NCBI RefSeq assembly: GCF_008364555.1
Contig: NZ_VTUC01000037.1
Coordinates: forward strand, 304,518-368,517
Length of the DNA stretch: 64,000 nt
Source of the DNA: Enterobacter vonholyi
GTDB lineage: Bacteria; Pseudomonadota; Gammaproteobacteria; Enterobacterales; Enterobacteriaceae
Direction: 5' to 3'
Both the position numbers and the translations under genes were made by a program. Position 1 is the stretch's first letter; each line of letters begins with the position of its first letter. The notes beneath the pieces are model-generated. The model was not told the origin of the DNA. It saw only the letters and a list, made by a program, of their open reading frames with translations, and did no database searches. Positions 21,223 through 31,616 of the stretch are shown piece after piece.

Positions 21223-21240
21223 GGCCCGCAAATGCGGGCC
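21223..21240 (+). terminator. fbaA terminator
   Basis: GGCCCGCA-AA-TGCGGGCC stem immediately followed by six T. Confidence 0.9.
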
Positions 21241-21383
21241 TTTTTTATGCTTTTTCAATACCCTGCCAGACCTGTTTTTGTGATCTGTTTGGCAAACCCG
21301 GCACTTTTTGTTTACCCTTTACGAACCTGCCTGTCTCCATGGGGGATGGATTTTGTGTTTTGGTTTAACAAAAGGAAGAATAA

Positions 21384-22238
21384 ATGGAACAACTCGATGT
21401 TGTAGACAGCATCAATAACGCCGGTAACTGGCTGGTACGCAACCAGGCGCTATTGCTGAGCTATGCCGTGAACATTGTCGCGGCGATTGCCATCATCATC
21501 GTCGGGATGATCGTGGCGCGTATCGTATCGAACGCGGTTAACCGCGTGATGCTGGCCCGTCACATTGACGCCACGGTGGCTGACTTCCTCTCCGCACTGG
21601 TGCGCTACGGCGTTATCGCCTTTACGCTGATTGCGGCGCTGGGCCGTGTGGGCGTGCAGACCGCCTCCGTCATCGCCGTTCTCGGTGCCGCCGGCCTGGC
21701 CATTGGTCTGGCGCTGCAGGGCTCGCTTTCAAACCTGGCGGCAGGCGTGCTGCTGGTAACCTTCCGTCCGTTCCGCTCCGGCGAATACGTTGACCTGGGC
21801 GGCATTGCCGGAACCGTGCTGCAGGTGCAGATTTTCTCTACGACCATGCGTACCGTGGATGGCCGCATCGTGGTCGTGCCGAACGGAAAAATCATTGCAG
21901 GCAACATTATTAACTTCTCCCGTGAACCGGTGCGTCGTAACGAACTGATTATCAGCGTGGCATACGACTCCGACATCGATCAGGTGAAGTCGCTGATTAC
22001 TAATATCATTGCTTCAGACGATCGCATTCTGAAAGACAAAGAGCAGACGGTTCGCCTGAACGAACTCGGTGCTTCCTCCATTAACTTTGTGGTGCGCATC
22101 TGGAGCAAAAGCAGCGATCTGCAAAACGTGTACTGGGACGTGCTGGAACGCATTAAGCGCGACTTCGACGCCAACGGCATCAGCTTCCCGTATCCGCAGA
22201 TGGACGTAAACGTCAAAAAAGTCAAAGAAGCAGAATAA
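21384..22238 (+). CDS. mscS: small-conductance mechanosensitive channel
   Basis: Inner-membrane heptameric channel that releases solutes on hypo-osmotic shock. 284 residues: three N-terminal membrane helices, with the Gly/Ala-rich pore helix TM3 in [20 protein letters not shown], then the cytosolic beta and C-terminal vestibule domains. Length is two residues short of E. coli. Monocistronic, followed by a REP palindrome. Confidence 0.97.
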   Translation: MEQLDVVDSINNAGNWLVRNQALLLSYAVNIVAAIAIIIVGMIVARIVSNAVNRVMLARHIDATVADFLSALVRYGVIAFTLIAALGRVGVQTASVIAVLGAAGLAIGLALQGSLSNLAAGVLLVTFRPFRSGEYVDLGGIAGTVLQVQIFSTTMRTVDGRIVVVPNGKIIAGNIINFSREPVRRNELIISVAYDSDIDQVKSLITNIIASDDRILKDKEQTVRLNELGASSINFVVRIWSKSSDLQNVYWDVLERIKRDFDANGISFPYPQMDVNVKKVKEAE

Positions 22239-22250
22239 CGTCACCCGTAG

Positions 22251-22277
22251 GCCCGGTAGGCGCTCGCGCCACCGGGC
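22251..22277. repeat. REP palindrome after mscS
   Basis: GCCCGGTAGGCGC-TCG-CGCCACCGGGC type palindrome following the mscS stop. Confidence 0.75.
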
Positions 22278-22383
22278 TTTGCTTTCATAAGCTCCGCTAA
22301 TACCCAATTAATATTATCCATTTCCTCTAATGTGATTCGCGCAGTATAGTCAGCCTCCAGAACAACACTGCGAGAAAATCGTC

Positions 22384-23019
22384 ATGCTATCTTATTATTT
22401 TCAAGGGCTTGCCTTAGGCGCGGCCATGATCCTTCCGCTCGGACCGCAAAATGCGTTCGTGATGAATCAGGGCATCCGCCGCCAGTACCATCTGATGATT
22501 GCCCTGCTGTGCGCGGTAAGCGATTTGCTACTGATCTGCGCCGGGATTTTTGGCGGCAGCGCGCTGCTGATGCAGTCTCCGTGGCTGCTGGCGCTGGTTA
22601 CCTGGGGCGGCGTGGCGTTTCTGCTCTGGTACGGTTTTGGTGCCCTGAAAACGGCGATGAGCAGCAACCTCGAGCTGGCGAGCGCGGAGGTCATGAAGCA
22701 GGGCCGCTGGAAGATTATCGTCACCATGCTGGCGGTCACCTGGCTTAATCCGCATGTTTATCTCGACACCTTTGTGGTGCTGGGCAGCCTGGGCGGACAG
22801 CTGGACGTTGAGCCGAAACGGTGGTTTGCGCTCGGTACGGTCAGCGCCTCGTTCCTCTGGTTCTTCGGTCTCGCCATTCTGGCGGCATGGCTGGCGCCCC
22901 GCCTTCGTACGGCCAAAGCCCAGCGCATCATTAATACCCTGGTCGGCCTGGTGATGTGGTTTATCGCTTTCCAGCTGGCGAAAGAGGGGATTCATCACGT
23001 TCAGGAATTGTTCAACTAA
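22384..23019 (+). CDS. argO: L-arginine exporter
   Basis: LysE-family exporter of arginine and its toxic analogue canavanine. 211 residues with five or six membrane helices, starting [20 protein letters not shown] and the family [13 protein letters not shown] motif. In E. coli it is activated by ArgP with arginine and blocked with lysine; argP lies about 0.9 kb downstream on the other strand, which fits this circuit. Confidence 0.95.
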   Translation: MLSYYFQGLALGAAMILPLGPQNAFVMNQGIRRQYHLMIALLCAVSDLLLICAGIFGGSALLMQSPWLLALVTWGGVAFLLWYGFGALKTAMSSNLELASAEVMKQGRWKIIVTMLAVTWLNPHVYLDTFVVLGSLGGQLDVEPKRWFALGTVSASFLWFFGLAILAAWLAPRLRTAKAQRIINTLVGLVMWFIAFQLAKEGIHHVQELFN

Positions 23020-23110
23020 TCCTTGTCTTATGGACAACTGAATAAGACCCGCTAAGCTTGCTGGCATGCGCCCTGTTAATGGGCACTCTTCGCAACATGG
23101 AGGAATAACA

Positions 23111-23842
23111 GTGAAGTTTAAGGTGATGGCCCTGGCGGCATTAGTAAGTTTTGGGGCGGTGTCGGTGCAGGCAAGTGAACTGCCGGATGGCCCGCACATC
23201 GTCACTTCAGGCACCGCAAGCGTGGACGCGGTACCCGATGTTGCAACCCTGGCAATTGAGGTGAATGTGGCGGCGAAAGATGCGGCGACGGCTAAGAAGC
23301 AGGCTGACGATCGCGTTGCGCAATATCTCTCTTTCCTCGAGCAGAACGGTGTCGGTAAAAAAGATATCAACTCCGCTAACCTGCGTACTCAACCCGATTA
23401 CGACTACCAGAATGGTAAAAGCATCCTGAAGGGCTACCGCGCCGTGCGTACCGTTGAAGTGACCGTGCGTCAGCTGGATAAGCTTAACTCGCTGCTGGAC
23501 GGTGCGCTGAAGGCGGGTCTCAACGAAATTCGTTCCGTGTCGCTGGGCGTTGCGCAACCGGAGAAATACAAAGACGAAGCGCGTAAAGCGGCTATTGATG
23601 ATGCCATTCACCAGGCGGAACAGCTGGCTTCTGGCTTTAAGAGCAAGCTCGGCCCGGTTTATAGCGTGCGTTACCACGTCTCTAACTACCAGCCAAGCCC
23701 GATGGTTCGTATGATGAAGGCTGATGCAGCCCCGGTGTCCGCTCAGGAAACTTACGAGCAGCCAACTATTCAGTTCGACGATCAGGTCGATGTGGTCTTC
23801 CAGCTGGAACCAGTTCCAGCACAGCCGAAACCTGCTCAGTAA
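23111..23842 (+). CDS. yggE: SIMPL-domain periplasmic protein YggE
   Basis: A 243-residue exported protein of the SIMPL (DUF541) family. The GTG start at 23111 is preceded by AGGAATAACA and begins MKFKVMALAALVSFGAVSVQ with a signal peptide cleaved after QAS; an earlier ATG would put 15 unrelated residues ahead of the signal. YggE is linked to lower oxidative stress in E. coli; mechanism unknown. Ends at a REP palindrome before convergent argP. Confidence 0.94.
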   Translation: MKFKVMALAALVSFGAVSVQASELPDGPHIVTSGTASVDAVPDVATLAIEVNVAAKDAATAKKQADDRVAQYLSFLEQNGVGKKDINSANLRTQPDYDYQNGKSILKGYRAVRTVEVTVRQLDKLNSLLDGALKAGLNEIRSVSLGVAQPEKYKDEARKAAIDDAIHQAEQLASGFKSKLGPVYSVRYHVSNYQPSPMVRMMKADAAPVSAQETYEQPTIQFDDQVDVVFQLEPVPAQPKPAQ

Positions 23843-23848
23843 TCTGTA

Positions 23849-23877
23849 GGCCGGGTAAGGCGTAGCTGCCACCCGGC
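23849..23877. repeat. REP palindrome yggE/argP
   Basis: GGCCGGGT-AAGGCGTAGCTGCC-ACCCGGC palindrome followed by T-rich sequence, between convergent genes and possibly acting as terminator. Confidence 0.75.
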
Positions 23878-23885
23878 TTTTCTTT

Positions 23886-24779
23886 TTAATCCTGTCTCAA
23901 CACCTTATGCCCGTATGCCAGCAGCGCGTCGGTGACGTTGCGCATCATACGGCTTTCCGGCGCAAAACGGTGCCAGTAGAGCATCCGGCGCTGATACAGC
24001 CCCGGCGTCAGGTCAATCAGCTCACCGCTTTTCAACTCTTTCTCAATCTGCAGGTGCGGGATCATGCAGCAGGTGGTGCCCTGGCGCGCAAGCTGCACGA
24101 AGGCTTCAGACGAGTTGACGATATGGCACGGCACGCTGCCAGGCGGCAGATCGAAGTTTTGCTGCAGGAACGCCTGATGCATATCGTCCAGATGGTCGAA
24201 CGCCACGGCAGGGGCTTTCAGCAGCGCGGCGCGGGTGACGCCGTTGGGGAAGTAGCGCTCGGCAAAGGCTTTTGACCCCACAAACAGGTAGTCCAGTGCG
24301 CCCAGCTGATCGACAAGACAGCTTGGCAGCGCCTGAGGCTGAATACTGACGGCCCCAACCACTTCACCGCGACGCAGGCGCTCCTGGGTTCGGGTTTCAT
24401 CTTCAACCTGTAAGTTCAGGCGGATAGGGGAATCTGCTAATACCGGCGCAAGAGCCGGCAGCAGCCAGGTTGCCAGACTGTCGGCGTTGACCGCCAGAGA
24501 GAGCAGCAGCGGCGTAGAGCCCGTTTGTTCGTCACCCAGCCACTCGTCTTCCAGCAATTCAACCTGGCGCAGCAGGGCGAGGAGTTTTTGCCCTTGCTCG
24601 GTTGGACGTGGCGGCACGGTACGCACCAGCAGCGGCTGGCCGAACATGTTTTCAAGCTGTTTTATACGCTGTGATACGGCGGACTGGGTGATGCAAAGCT
24701 TTTGCGCCGCGCGCTCAAAACCTCGTTCACGAATAACTGCATCAAGTGCCTGTAGTGTTCTGTAGTCCGGACGTTTCAT
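23886..24779 (-). CDS. argP: LysR-type regulator ArgP
   Basis: A 297-residue LysR-type regulator. The N-terminal winged helix-turn-helix is at about residues 3-60 ([20 protein letters not shown]), followed by the ligand-binding domain. ArgP senses arginine and lysine and controls argO, dapB and others; it was also described as IciA. It diverges from rpiA. Confidence 0.96.
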   Translation of the reverse strand: MKRPDYRTLQALDAVIRERGFERAAQKLCITQSAVSQRIKQLENMFGQPLLVRTVPPRPTEQGQKLLALLRQVELLEDEWLGDEQTGSTPLLLSLAVNADSLATWLLPALAPVLADSPIRLNLQVEDETRTQERLRRGEVVGAVSIQPQALPSCLVDQLGALDYLFVGSKAFAERYFPNGVTRAALLKAPAVAFDHLDDMHQAFLQQNFDLPPGSVPCHIVNSSEAFVQLARQGTTCCMIPHLQIEKELKSGELIDLTPGLYQRRMLYWHRFAPESRMMRNVTDALLAYGHKVLRQD

Positions 24780-24906
24780 TGCTCTGGCTGACTCCTTAAT
24801 TTTGCTTATTCTGCACTATGACACAATTTTCCCTTTGTGGCAGACGAATTCCATTCGACGTGTTCTATAATGCGCCCTGAGTTTTCACACCACAGGCAAA
24901 ACGATC

Positions 24907-25566
24907 ATGACGCAGGATGAACTGAAAAAAGCAGTAGGATGGGCCGCTCTCCAGTACGTACAGCCGGGTACCATTGTCGGTGTCGGTACGGGATCAACCG
25001 CGGCACACTTTATCGATGCGCTGGGCACGATGAAGGGGCAAATCGAGGGCGCGGTTTCCAGCTCTGATGCTTCCACGGAAAAGCTGAAAAGCCTCGGCAT
25101 TACCGTTTTCGATCTCAATGAAGTGGATCGTCTGGGGATTTACGTTGACGGCGCGGATGAAATCAACGGCCACATGCAGATGATCAAAGGCGGCGGCGCG
25201 GCGCTAACACGCGAAAAAATCATCGCCTCCGTTGCGGACAAGTTTATCTGCATCGCGGACGCCTCCAAGCAGGTCGACATTCTGGGTAATTTCCCGCTGC
25301 CGGTCGAAGTGATCCCAATGGCCCGTAGCGCGGTTGCCCGTCAGCTGGTGAAGCTTGGCGGTCGTCCGGAATACCGTCAGGGTGTAGTCACCGACAATGG
25401 TAACGTGATCCTCGACGTTCACGGTCTGGAAATTCTTGACGCGATTGCGCTGGAAAATGCCATCAACGGCATTCCGGGCGTAGTGACCGTAGGGCTATTC
25501 GCCAACCGTGGCGCGGATGTGGCGCTGATCGGCACCGCTGACGGCGTGAAAACCATCGTAAAATGA
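24907..25566 (+). CDS. rpiA: ribose-5-phosphate isomerase A
   Basis: Interconverts ribose 5-phosphate and ribulose 5-phosphate. 219 residues with [17 protein letters not shown] phosphate-binding loop, VDGADEIN and [12 protein letters not shown] motifs that hold the catalytic residues. Monocistronic, ending at a G/C-rich hairpin. Confidence 0.98.
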   Translation: MTQDELKKAVGWAALQYVQPGTIVGVGTGSTAAHFIDALGTMKGQIEGAVSSSDASTEKLKSLGITVFDLNEVDRLGIYVDGADEINGHMQMIKGGGAALTREKIIASVADKFICIADASKQVDILGNFPLPVEVIPMARSAVARQLVKLGGRPEYRQGVVTDNGNVILDVHGLEILDAIALENAINGIPGVVTVGLFANRGADVALIGTADGVKTIVK

Positions 25567-25572
25567 TCTGAT

Positions 25573-25590
25573 GGGGGGAGTCCTCCCCCC
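25573..25590 (+). terminator. rpiA terminator
   Basis: GGGGGGAG-TC-CTCCCCCC type hairpin after the stop, with an A/T-rich tract shortly after. Confidence 0.65.
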
Positions 25591-25619
25591 GCTAAAAAAT
25601 TTTTGAAAAGCTAAATTCG

Positions 25620-25633
25620 GTGACTTGTGTCAC
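25620..25633 (+). promoter_or_regulatory. palindrome upstream of serA
   Basis: GTGAC-TTGT-GTCAC is a perfect inverted repeat about 200 bp before serA. The spacing of 4 does not fit a standard CRP site, though CRP and Lrp are known serA regulators. Function is unproven. Confidence 0.35.
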
Positions 25634-25832
25634 GTTTTTACGCCTCTTTTGCCGATCCTGCCGCGTTTGTAAATTTCCATAGCATTTTCCTCTGACATTT
25701 TGCTCTGTATGACTTTTCTTCAGAGTGCCGACGCAAACGTTCATATTGCTGCAATAGTTTTTTTTGATATGTTGGCTACGGCGGATTCATATCCAGCACA
25801 ACATCAGTTCAGACAAAAACAGGGTCGGGTAA

Positions 25833-27065
25833 ATGGCAAAGGTATCACTGGAGAAAGACAAGATTAAATTCCTGCTGGTCGAGGGCGTACATCAAAAAGC
25901 AATCGATAGCCTTCGTGCGGCAGGTTACACCAACATCGAATTTCACAAAGGCGCGCTCGATACCGAAGAGCTGAAAGCGTCCATCCGTGATGCCCACTTC
26001 ATTGGCCTGCGATCCCGTACTCACCTGACTGAAGAGGTTATTGCCGCGGCGGAAAAGCTGGTGGCTATCGGCTGCTTCTGCATTGGTACCAACCAGGTTG
26101 ACCTGAATGCTGCCGCGAAACGCGGTATTCCCGTCTTCAATGCCCCGTTCTCTAACACCCGTTCCGTGGCGGAGCTGGTGATTGGCGAACTGCTGCTTCT
26201 GCTGCGCGGCATTCCTGAAGCTAACGCCAAGGCGCACCGCGGCGTGTGGAACAAACTGGCGTCTGGCTCATATGAAGCGCGTGGTAAAAAGCTGGGGATT
26301 ATCGGCTACGGCCACATCGGTACCCAACTGGGGATTCTGGCGGAATCTCTCGGTATGCATGTCTTTTTTTACGATATCGAAAGCAAGCTGCCGCTGGGCA
26401 ATGCCACCCAGGTTCAACACCTGTCTGACCTGCTGAACATGAGTGACGTGGTGAGCCTGCACGTGCCGGAAAATGCGTCCACCAAAAACATGATGGGCGC
26501 GGAAGAGCTGGCGCTGATGAAGCCGGGCTCACTGCTGATTAACGCCGCGCGCGGCACGGTTGTCGATATCCCTGCGCTGTGCGATGCGCTGAAGCGTAAG
26601 CACCTGGCGGGCGCCGCCATCGACGTGTTCCCGACGGAGCCAGCCACCAACAGCGATCCGTTTACCTCTCCGCTGTGCGAGTTCGACAACGTGATCCTGA
26701 CGCCTCACATTGGCGGTTCCACCCAGGAAGCGCAGGAGAACATCGGTCTGGAAGTGGCGGGTAAACTGAGCAAATACTCCGACAACGGTTCTACGCTCTC
26801 TGCCGTGAACTTCCCGGAAGTGTCTCTGCCGCTGCACGGTGGTCGTCGTCTGCTGCACATCCACGAAAACCGTCCAGGCGTGCTGACCGCGATCAACCAG
26901 ATCTTTGCCGAGCAGGGCGTCAACATTGCCGCGCAGTATCTGCAGACGAACTCGCAGATGGGCTACGTGGTTATTGATATCGAAGCGGATGATGATGTGG
27001 CCGAGAAAGCGCTGCTGAGCATGAAGGCCATCCCGGGGACGATTCGCGCGCGTCTGCTGTACTGA
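25833..27065 (+). CDS. serA: D-3-phosphoglycerate dehydrogenase
   Basis: First enzyme of serine synthesis, oxidising 3-phosphoglycerate with NAD. 410 residues: substrate-binding domain, NAD-binding Rossmann domain (GIIGYGHIGTQLGILAE), catalytic His in TPHIGGSTQEAQENIG, and a C-terminal ACT domain from about residue 338 that binds serine for feedback inhibition. Followed by a strong terminator. Confidence 0.98.
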   Translation: MAKVSLEKDKIKFLLVEGVHQKAIDSLRAAGYTNIEFHKGALDTEELKASIRDAHFIGLRSRTHLTEEVIAAAEKLVAIGCFCIGTNQVDLNAAAKRGIPVFNAPFSNTRSVAELVIGELLLLLRGIPEANAKAHRGVWNKLASGSYEARGKKLGIIGYGHIGTQLGILAESLGMHVFFYDIESKLPLGNATQVQHLSDLLNMSDVVSLHVPENASTKNMMGAEELALMKPGSLLINAARGTVVDIPALCDALKRKHLAGAAIDVFPTEPATNSDPFTSPLCEFDNVILTPHIGGSTQEAQENIGLEVAGKLSKYSDNGSTLSAVNFPEVSLPLHGGRRLLHIHENRPGVLTAINQIFAEQGVNIAAQYLQTNSQMGYVVIDIEADDDVAEKALLSMKAIPGTIRARLLY

Positions 27066-27082
27066 TGATACGAGGTATATGA

Positions 27083-27110
27083 AAAACGGTAACGATAGTT
27101 ACCGTTTTTT
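27083..27110 (+). terminator. serA terminator
   Basis: AACGGTAAC-GATA-GTTACCGTT hairpin with A-rich left and T-rich right flanks. Confidence 0.85.
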
Positions 27111-27120
27111 TATGTTTTCA

Positions 27121-27141
27121 CCCTCTCCCTGTGGGAGAGGG
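27121..27141. repeat. CCCTCTCCC palindrome
   Basis: CCCTCTCCC-TGT-GGGAGAGGG, a short dispersed palindrome that recurs at 34733 and 38552. It lies between convergent serA and fau. Confidence 0.65.
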
Positions 27142-27161
27142 CATCAGGCTACGAGCCTATT

Positions 27162-27758
27162 TCACCATTCCCACAACTTCGACGGCGTTACTACCGCCGG
27201 CAACGGCACATCCCATTTCTCCACCGGCAATGCCTCCACGCCCTGGCAATCATGCGCATAACCCACCGGCTGCAACCCGTACTGCTGCCAGTTTTGCAGC
27301 GTCCGGTCATAAAAACCGCCGCCCATCCCTAAACGCTGGCCCTGTTCATCAAACGCCACCAGCGGCGTAATCAGCACATCCAGCTGTGACAGCGGCAACA
27401 CGTCGCGCACGTCGAGTTTCGGTTCGGTGATTTTCAGGCGATTCACTACCAGCTCGCTGTGCGGGTGGTAGTGCAGAAACAGCAGATTCCCCTCGCTAAA
27501 CGGGTGCAGCACCGGCAGATAGACCTTCTTCCCGGCGCGCCAGAGTTGCTCTATCAGCGGTTGGGTGTCCAGTTCGCCGTCAAACGATAGAAACAGCGCA
27601 ACGGTATGCGCCATCAAGACAGGGGGATACGCCATCATACGGGCGGCGGCCTGCTGGGCAAAATGCGCTTGCTGATCGGAGGTTAACGCACGGCGGCGCT
27701 GACGAATTAGCTGACGGATGTCCTGGCGTGAAGCAGAAACTTCAGGGAATTGAGTCAT
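27162..27758 (-). CDS. fau: 5-formyltetrahydrofolate cyclo-ligase
   Basis: Uses ATP to turn 5-formyl-THF into 5,10-methenyl-THF, also known as YgfA. The start MTQFPEVSASRQDIRQLIRQ gives 198 residues; sequence further upstream is the 6S RNA gene read as protein and is rejected. Conserved motifs are FLSFDGELDTQPL and GMGGGFYDRTL. It is co-transcribed downstream of 6S RNA, as in E. coli. Confidence 0.95.
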   Translation of the reverse strand: MTQFPEVSASRQDIRQLIRQRRRALTSDQQAHFAQQAAARMMAYPPVLMAHTVALFLSFDGELDTQPLIEQLWRAGKKVYLPVLHPFSEGNLLFLHYHPHSELVVNRLKITEPKLDVRDVLPLSQLDVLITPLVAFDEQGQRLGMGGGFYDRTLQNWQQYGLQPVGYAHDCQGVEALPVEKWDVPLPAVVTPSKLWEW

Positions 27759-27781
27759 GGTAGTCGGTAGAAGAAAAGAGA

Positions 27782-27966
27782 GGGAATCTCCGAGATGCCG
27801 CCGCAGGCTGTAACCCTTGAACCCTTGGTTCAAGGTGAATGTGTCGTCATAGTTTTAAGGCTTCTCGGACGGACCGAGCATGCTCACCAACCATGGAGCG
27901 CCACATTCTTGTGGTATGAAATATCGGCTCAGGGGACTGGCCCGCTTGCGAACATCTCAGAGAAAT
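27782..27966 (-). ncRNA. ssrS: 6S RNA
   Basis: The reverse strand from 27966 begins ATTTCTCTGAGATGTTCGCA and ends GGCATCTCGGAGATTCC, as E. coli 6S RNA, giving 185 nt versus 184. The 5' and 3' ends pair, enclosing the large open bubble that mimics an open promoter. 6S RNA binds sigma70 RNA polymerase and lowers transcription in stationary phase. It lies directly upstream of fau and downstream of zapA, all on the minus strand. Confidence 0.97.
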
Positions 27967-28007
27967 TTTGTCTTCACAGTTACTCTACCATAGTCAACTG
28001 AGAAGTG

Positions 28008-28403
<396 letters not shown>

Positions 28404-28505
28404 CTATAGCTACCCTGATGTGAAGATACAAGCCCTTTTCTGGTATCACCAGGGTCCAAAGTGGTAGCATATCATGAAACTTCCCCCCTTTGACGACGAA
28501 TGCTC

Positions 28506-29084
28506 ATGTCTATACAGAACGAAATGCCTGGTTACAAGGATTTAAACCAGTTACTGAACCAGCAGGGAGTCGGTTTAACCCCTGCCGAAATGCACGGTCT
28601 GATCAGTGGCATGCTGTGCGGCGGAAACAGCGACAGCTCATGGCAGCCGCTGATCCACGACCTCACGAATGAAGGACTGGCGTTTGGTCACGAGCTGGCG
28701 GAAGCGCTGCGTAAAATGCACGCCGCCACCAGCGATTCTCTGGAAGACGATGGCTTCCTTTTTCAGCTTTATCTGCCTGAAGGCGACGACGTTAGCGTGT
28801 TCGATCGCGCCGATGCGCTGGCCGGCTGGGTAAACCACTATCTGCTGGGGCTGGGCGTGACGCAGCCTAAACTTGATAAAGTGACCGGCGAAGCGGGTGA
28901 GGCGATCGACGATCTGCGTAATATCGCTCAGCTCGGCTACGATGAAGACGAAGACCAAGAAGAGCTGGAAATGTCTCTCGAAGAGATCATCGAGTACGTG
29001 CGCGTGGCGGCACTGCTGTGCCACGACAACTTTACGCGCTCACAGCCGACCGCCCCGGAAGTCCGCAAGCCAACCTTACATTAA
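28506..29084 (+). CDS. ygfB: UPF0149 family protein YgfB
   Basis: A 192-residue acidic helical protein of the YgfB/UPF0149 family. The start [10 protein letters not shown] is used, two codons inside the longest frame, to match the family. Typical blocks are [17 protein letters not shown] and [20 protein letters not shown]. In Pseudomonas a homologue modulates gene expression; the enterobacterial role is unclear. It heads the ygfB-pepP-ubiH-ubiI cluster. Confidence 0.94.
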   Translation: MSIQNEMPGYKDLNQLLNQQGVGLTPAEMHGLISGMLCGGNSDSSWQPLIHDLTNEGLAFGHELAEALRKMHAATSDSLEDDGFLFQLYLPEGDDVSVFDRADALAGWVNHYLLGLGVTQPKLDKVTGEAGEAIDDLRNIAQLGYDEDEDQEELEMSLEEIIEYVRVAALLCHDNFTRSQPTAPEVRKPTLH

Positions 29085-29109
29085 GAAAAATAACGCACAG
29101 GAGGGTGTC

Positions 29110-30429
29110 ATGGTTATCTCGAGTCAAGAGTATTCGCGCCGCCGTCAGGCGCTGCTGGCGAAAATGCAGCCGGGCAGCGCCGCGCTGATTTTCGCTGCGC
29201 CCGAAGTCACGCGCAGCGCCGACAGCGAATATCCCTATCGCCAGAGCAGCGATTTCTGGTACTTCACCGGCTTTAACGAGCCGGAAGCGGTGCTGGTGCT
29301 GATTAAGAGCAATGACACCCACAACCACAGCGTGATTTTCAACCGCGTACGAGACTTAACTGCTGAAATCTGGTTTGGCCGCCGCCTGGGGCAAGAGGCC
29401 GCACCGGCGAAGCTGGGCGTTGACCGCGCGCTGGCGTTTAGCGAAATCAACCAGCAGCTCTATCAGCTGCTTAACGGCCTCGACGTGCTCTATCACGCGC
29501 AGGGCGAATATGCGTACGCAGATGAGATTGTTTTCACCGCGCTGGATAAGCTGCGCAAAGGCTCGCGCCAGAACCTGTCCGCACCGGCCACGCTGACGGA
29601 CTGGCGTCCGGTGGTGCATGAGATGCGCCTGTTCAAGTCTGAAGAGGAGCTTAACGTGATGCGCCGTGCGGGCGAAATCAGCGCCCTGGCGCACACCCGC
29701 GCGATGGAGAAATGCCGTCCCGGGATGTTCGAATACCAGCTGGAAGGCGAAATTCACCACGAATTTAACCGCCACGGCGCGCGCTATCCCTCTTACAACA
29801 CCATTGTCGGCGGCGGGGAAAACGGCTGCATTTTGCACTACACCGAAAACGAAAGCGCGCTGCGCGACGGCGATCTGGTGCTGATTGATGCCGGCTGCGA
29901 ATATCAGGGCTATGCGGGGGACATAACCCGTACCTTCCCGGTGAACGGTAAGTTCTCACCGGCACAGCGCGCCATTTACGACATCGTTCTCGAGTCTCTT
30001 GAGACGGCGCTCAGGCTGTATCGTCCCGGTACCTCCATGCAGGAAGTAACCGGCGAAGTGGTGCGCATCATGATTACCGGTCTGGTCAGGCTCGGGATCA
30101 TGAAAGGGGATGTCGACACCCTGATTGCTGAAAATGCGCATCGACCGTATTTCATGCACGGCCTGAGCCACTGGCTGGGGCTGGACGTGCATGACGTTGG
30201 CGCGTACGGCACCGACCGTTCGCGCGTGCTGGAGCCGGGCATGGTGTTAACCGTGGAGCCGGGCCTGTATATCGCGCCGGATGCCGACGTGCCTGAAGAG
30301 TACCGCGGGATTGGCATTCGTATTGAAGATGACATCGTGATTACCGAAACCGGTAACGAAAACCTGACCGCCAGCGTCGTGAAAAACGCTGACGATATCG
30401 AGGCGCTGATGGCAGCGGCGCGCGCATGA
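29110..30429 (+). CDS. pepP: Xaa-Pro aminopeptidase P
   Basis: Manganese M24B peptidase that removes N-terminal residues preceding proline. The start ATG at 29110 follows AGGAGGGTGTC and gives 439 residues; the longer frame runs through ygfB and is rejected. Metal ligands are in LVLIDAGCEYQG, AGDITRTFPV, GLSHWLGLDVHD, VEPGLYI and GIRIEDD. Its stop overlaps the ubiH start by four bases, implying coupled translation. Confidence 0.96.
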   Translation: MVISSQEYSRRRQALLAKMQPGSAALIFAAPEVTRSADSEYPYRQSSDFWYFTGFNEPEAVLVLIKSNDTHNHSVIFNRVRDLTAEIWFGRRLGQEAAPAKLGVDRALAFSEINQQLYQLLNGLDVLYHAQGEYAYADEIVFTALDKLRKGSRQNLSAPATLTDWRPVVHEMRLFKSEEELNVMRRAGEISALAHTRAMEKCRPGMFEYQLEGEIHHEFNRHGARYPSYNTIVGGGENGCILHYTENESALRDGDLVLIDAGCEYQGYAGDITRTFPVNGKFSPAQRAIYDIVLESLETALRLYRPGTSMQEVTGEVVRIMITGLVRLGIMKGDVDTLIAENAHRPYFMHGLSHWLGLDVHDVGAYGTDRSRVLEPGMVLTVEPGLYIAPDADVPEEYRGIGIRIEDDIVITETGNENLTASVVKNADDIEALMAAARA

Positions 30430-31604
30430 GCGTGATTATCGTTGGCGGCGGCATGACCGGGGCCACGCTGGCGCTGGCCATTTCGCATTTGACGCAGGGC
30501 CAGCTTCCGGTGCACCTGGTGGAAGCCGTTGCGCCAGAGGCGTCAAACCACCCCGGTTTTGATGCGCGCGCCATTGCGCTGGCGCAGGGCACCTGCCAGC
30601 AGCTTTCGCGCATTGGTATCTGGCAGGCGATAGCCGACCGCGCCACGGCGATCGGTACCGTGCACGTCAGCGATCGCGGCCATGCTGGCTTTGTCACGCT
30701 GGACGCGCAGGACTACCGGATTGATGCCCTGGGTCAGGTCGTTGAGCTGCACGACGTCGGATTGCGACTGTTCCGCCTGCTCCAGGACGCGCCGGGCGTC
30801 ACGCTGCATTGTCCGGCGCGCGTGGCCAGCGTGAGCCGTAGTGAGGCGTCGGTTAGCGTGACGCTGGAAAACGGCACCGTTCTTGAAGGCCAGCTTCTGG
30901 TCGCCGCGGACGGTTCGCGCTCGTCGCTCGGCAGCCAGTGTGGCGTGGAGTGGCGCCAGCAGCCTTACGGGCAGGTGGCGGTCATTGCGAACGTCTCTAC
31001 CTCAGCTGAACACCACGGCAGGGCGTTTGAACGCTTTACGCAGCATGGTCCGCTGGCGATGCTGCCGATGTCGGACGGGCGCTGTTCCCTGGTGTGGTGT
31101 CATCCGCAGGATAAGGCGGAAGAGGTTAAGGCCTGGTCCGACGAACGTTTTTGTTCCGAGCTGCAGAAAGCCTTTGGCTGGCGGCTGGGGCGTATTACCC
31201 ATGCAGGCAAGCGGACGGTCTACCCGCTTTCGCTGACCACGGCGTCTCAGTCTGTCTCCCATCGTCTGGCGCTTGTCGGTAATGCCGCACAGACGCTTCA
31301 CCCCATCGCGGGGCAAGGCTTTAACCTGGGCTTACGCGACGTCATGAGCCTGGCCGAATCACTGGCGCAGGCGTGGGGCGAGCAAAAAGACTGCGGGGCG
31401 TATTCGGTGCTGAGTCATTACCAGAAGCGCCGCCAGGCGGATAAAGAGGCCACCATCGGTGTGACCGATGGCCTGGTCCATCTTTTTGCCAATCGCTGGG
31501 CACCGCTGGTTGCGGGCCGCAACCTCGGGCTGATGGCGATGGAACTATTCATTCCGGCACGTGACGTGCTGGCGCAGCGGACCCTGGGTTGGGTCGCGCG
31601 TTAA
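30426..31604 (+). CDS. ubiH: 2-octaprenyl-6-methoxyphenol hydroxylase
   Basis: FAD monooxygenase of ubiquinone synthesis that hydroxylates C4 of the ring. 392 residues; FAD Rossmann motif IIVGGGMTGATLALA at residues 4-18 and second FAD motif GNAAQTLHPIAGQGFNLGLR. It overlaps pepP by four bases and is followed by its paralogue ubiI after 12 bp. Confidence 0.96.
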   Translation: MSVIIVGGGMTGATLALAISHLTQGQLPVHLVEAVAPEASNHPGFDARAIALAQGTCQQLSRIGIWQAIADRATAIGTVHVSDRGHAGFVTLDAQDYRIDALGQVVELHDVGLRLFRLLQDAPGVTLHCPARVASVSRSEASVSVTLENGTVLEGQLLVAADGSRSSLGSQCGVEWRQQPYGQVAVIANVSTSAEHHGRAFERFTQHGPLAMLPMSDGRCSLVWCHPQDKAEEVKAWSDERFCSELQKAFGWRLGRITHAGKRTVYPLSLTTASQSVSHRLALVGNAAQTLHPIAGQGFNLGLRDVMSLAESLAQAWGEQKDCGAYSVLSHYQKRRQADKEATIGVTDGLVHLFANRWAPLVAGRNLGLMAMELFIPARDVLAQRTLGWVAR

Positions 31605-31616
31605 GGAGTTATCATC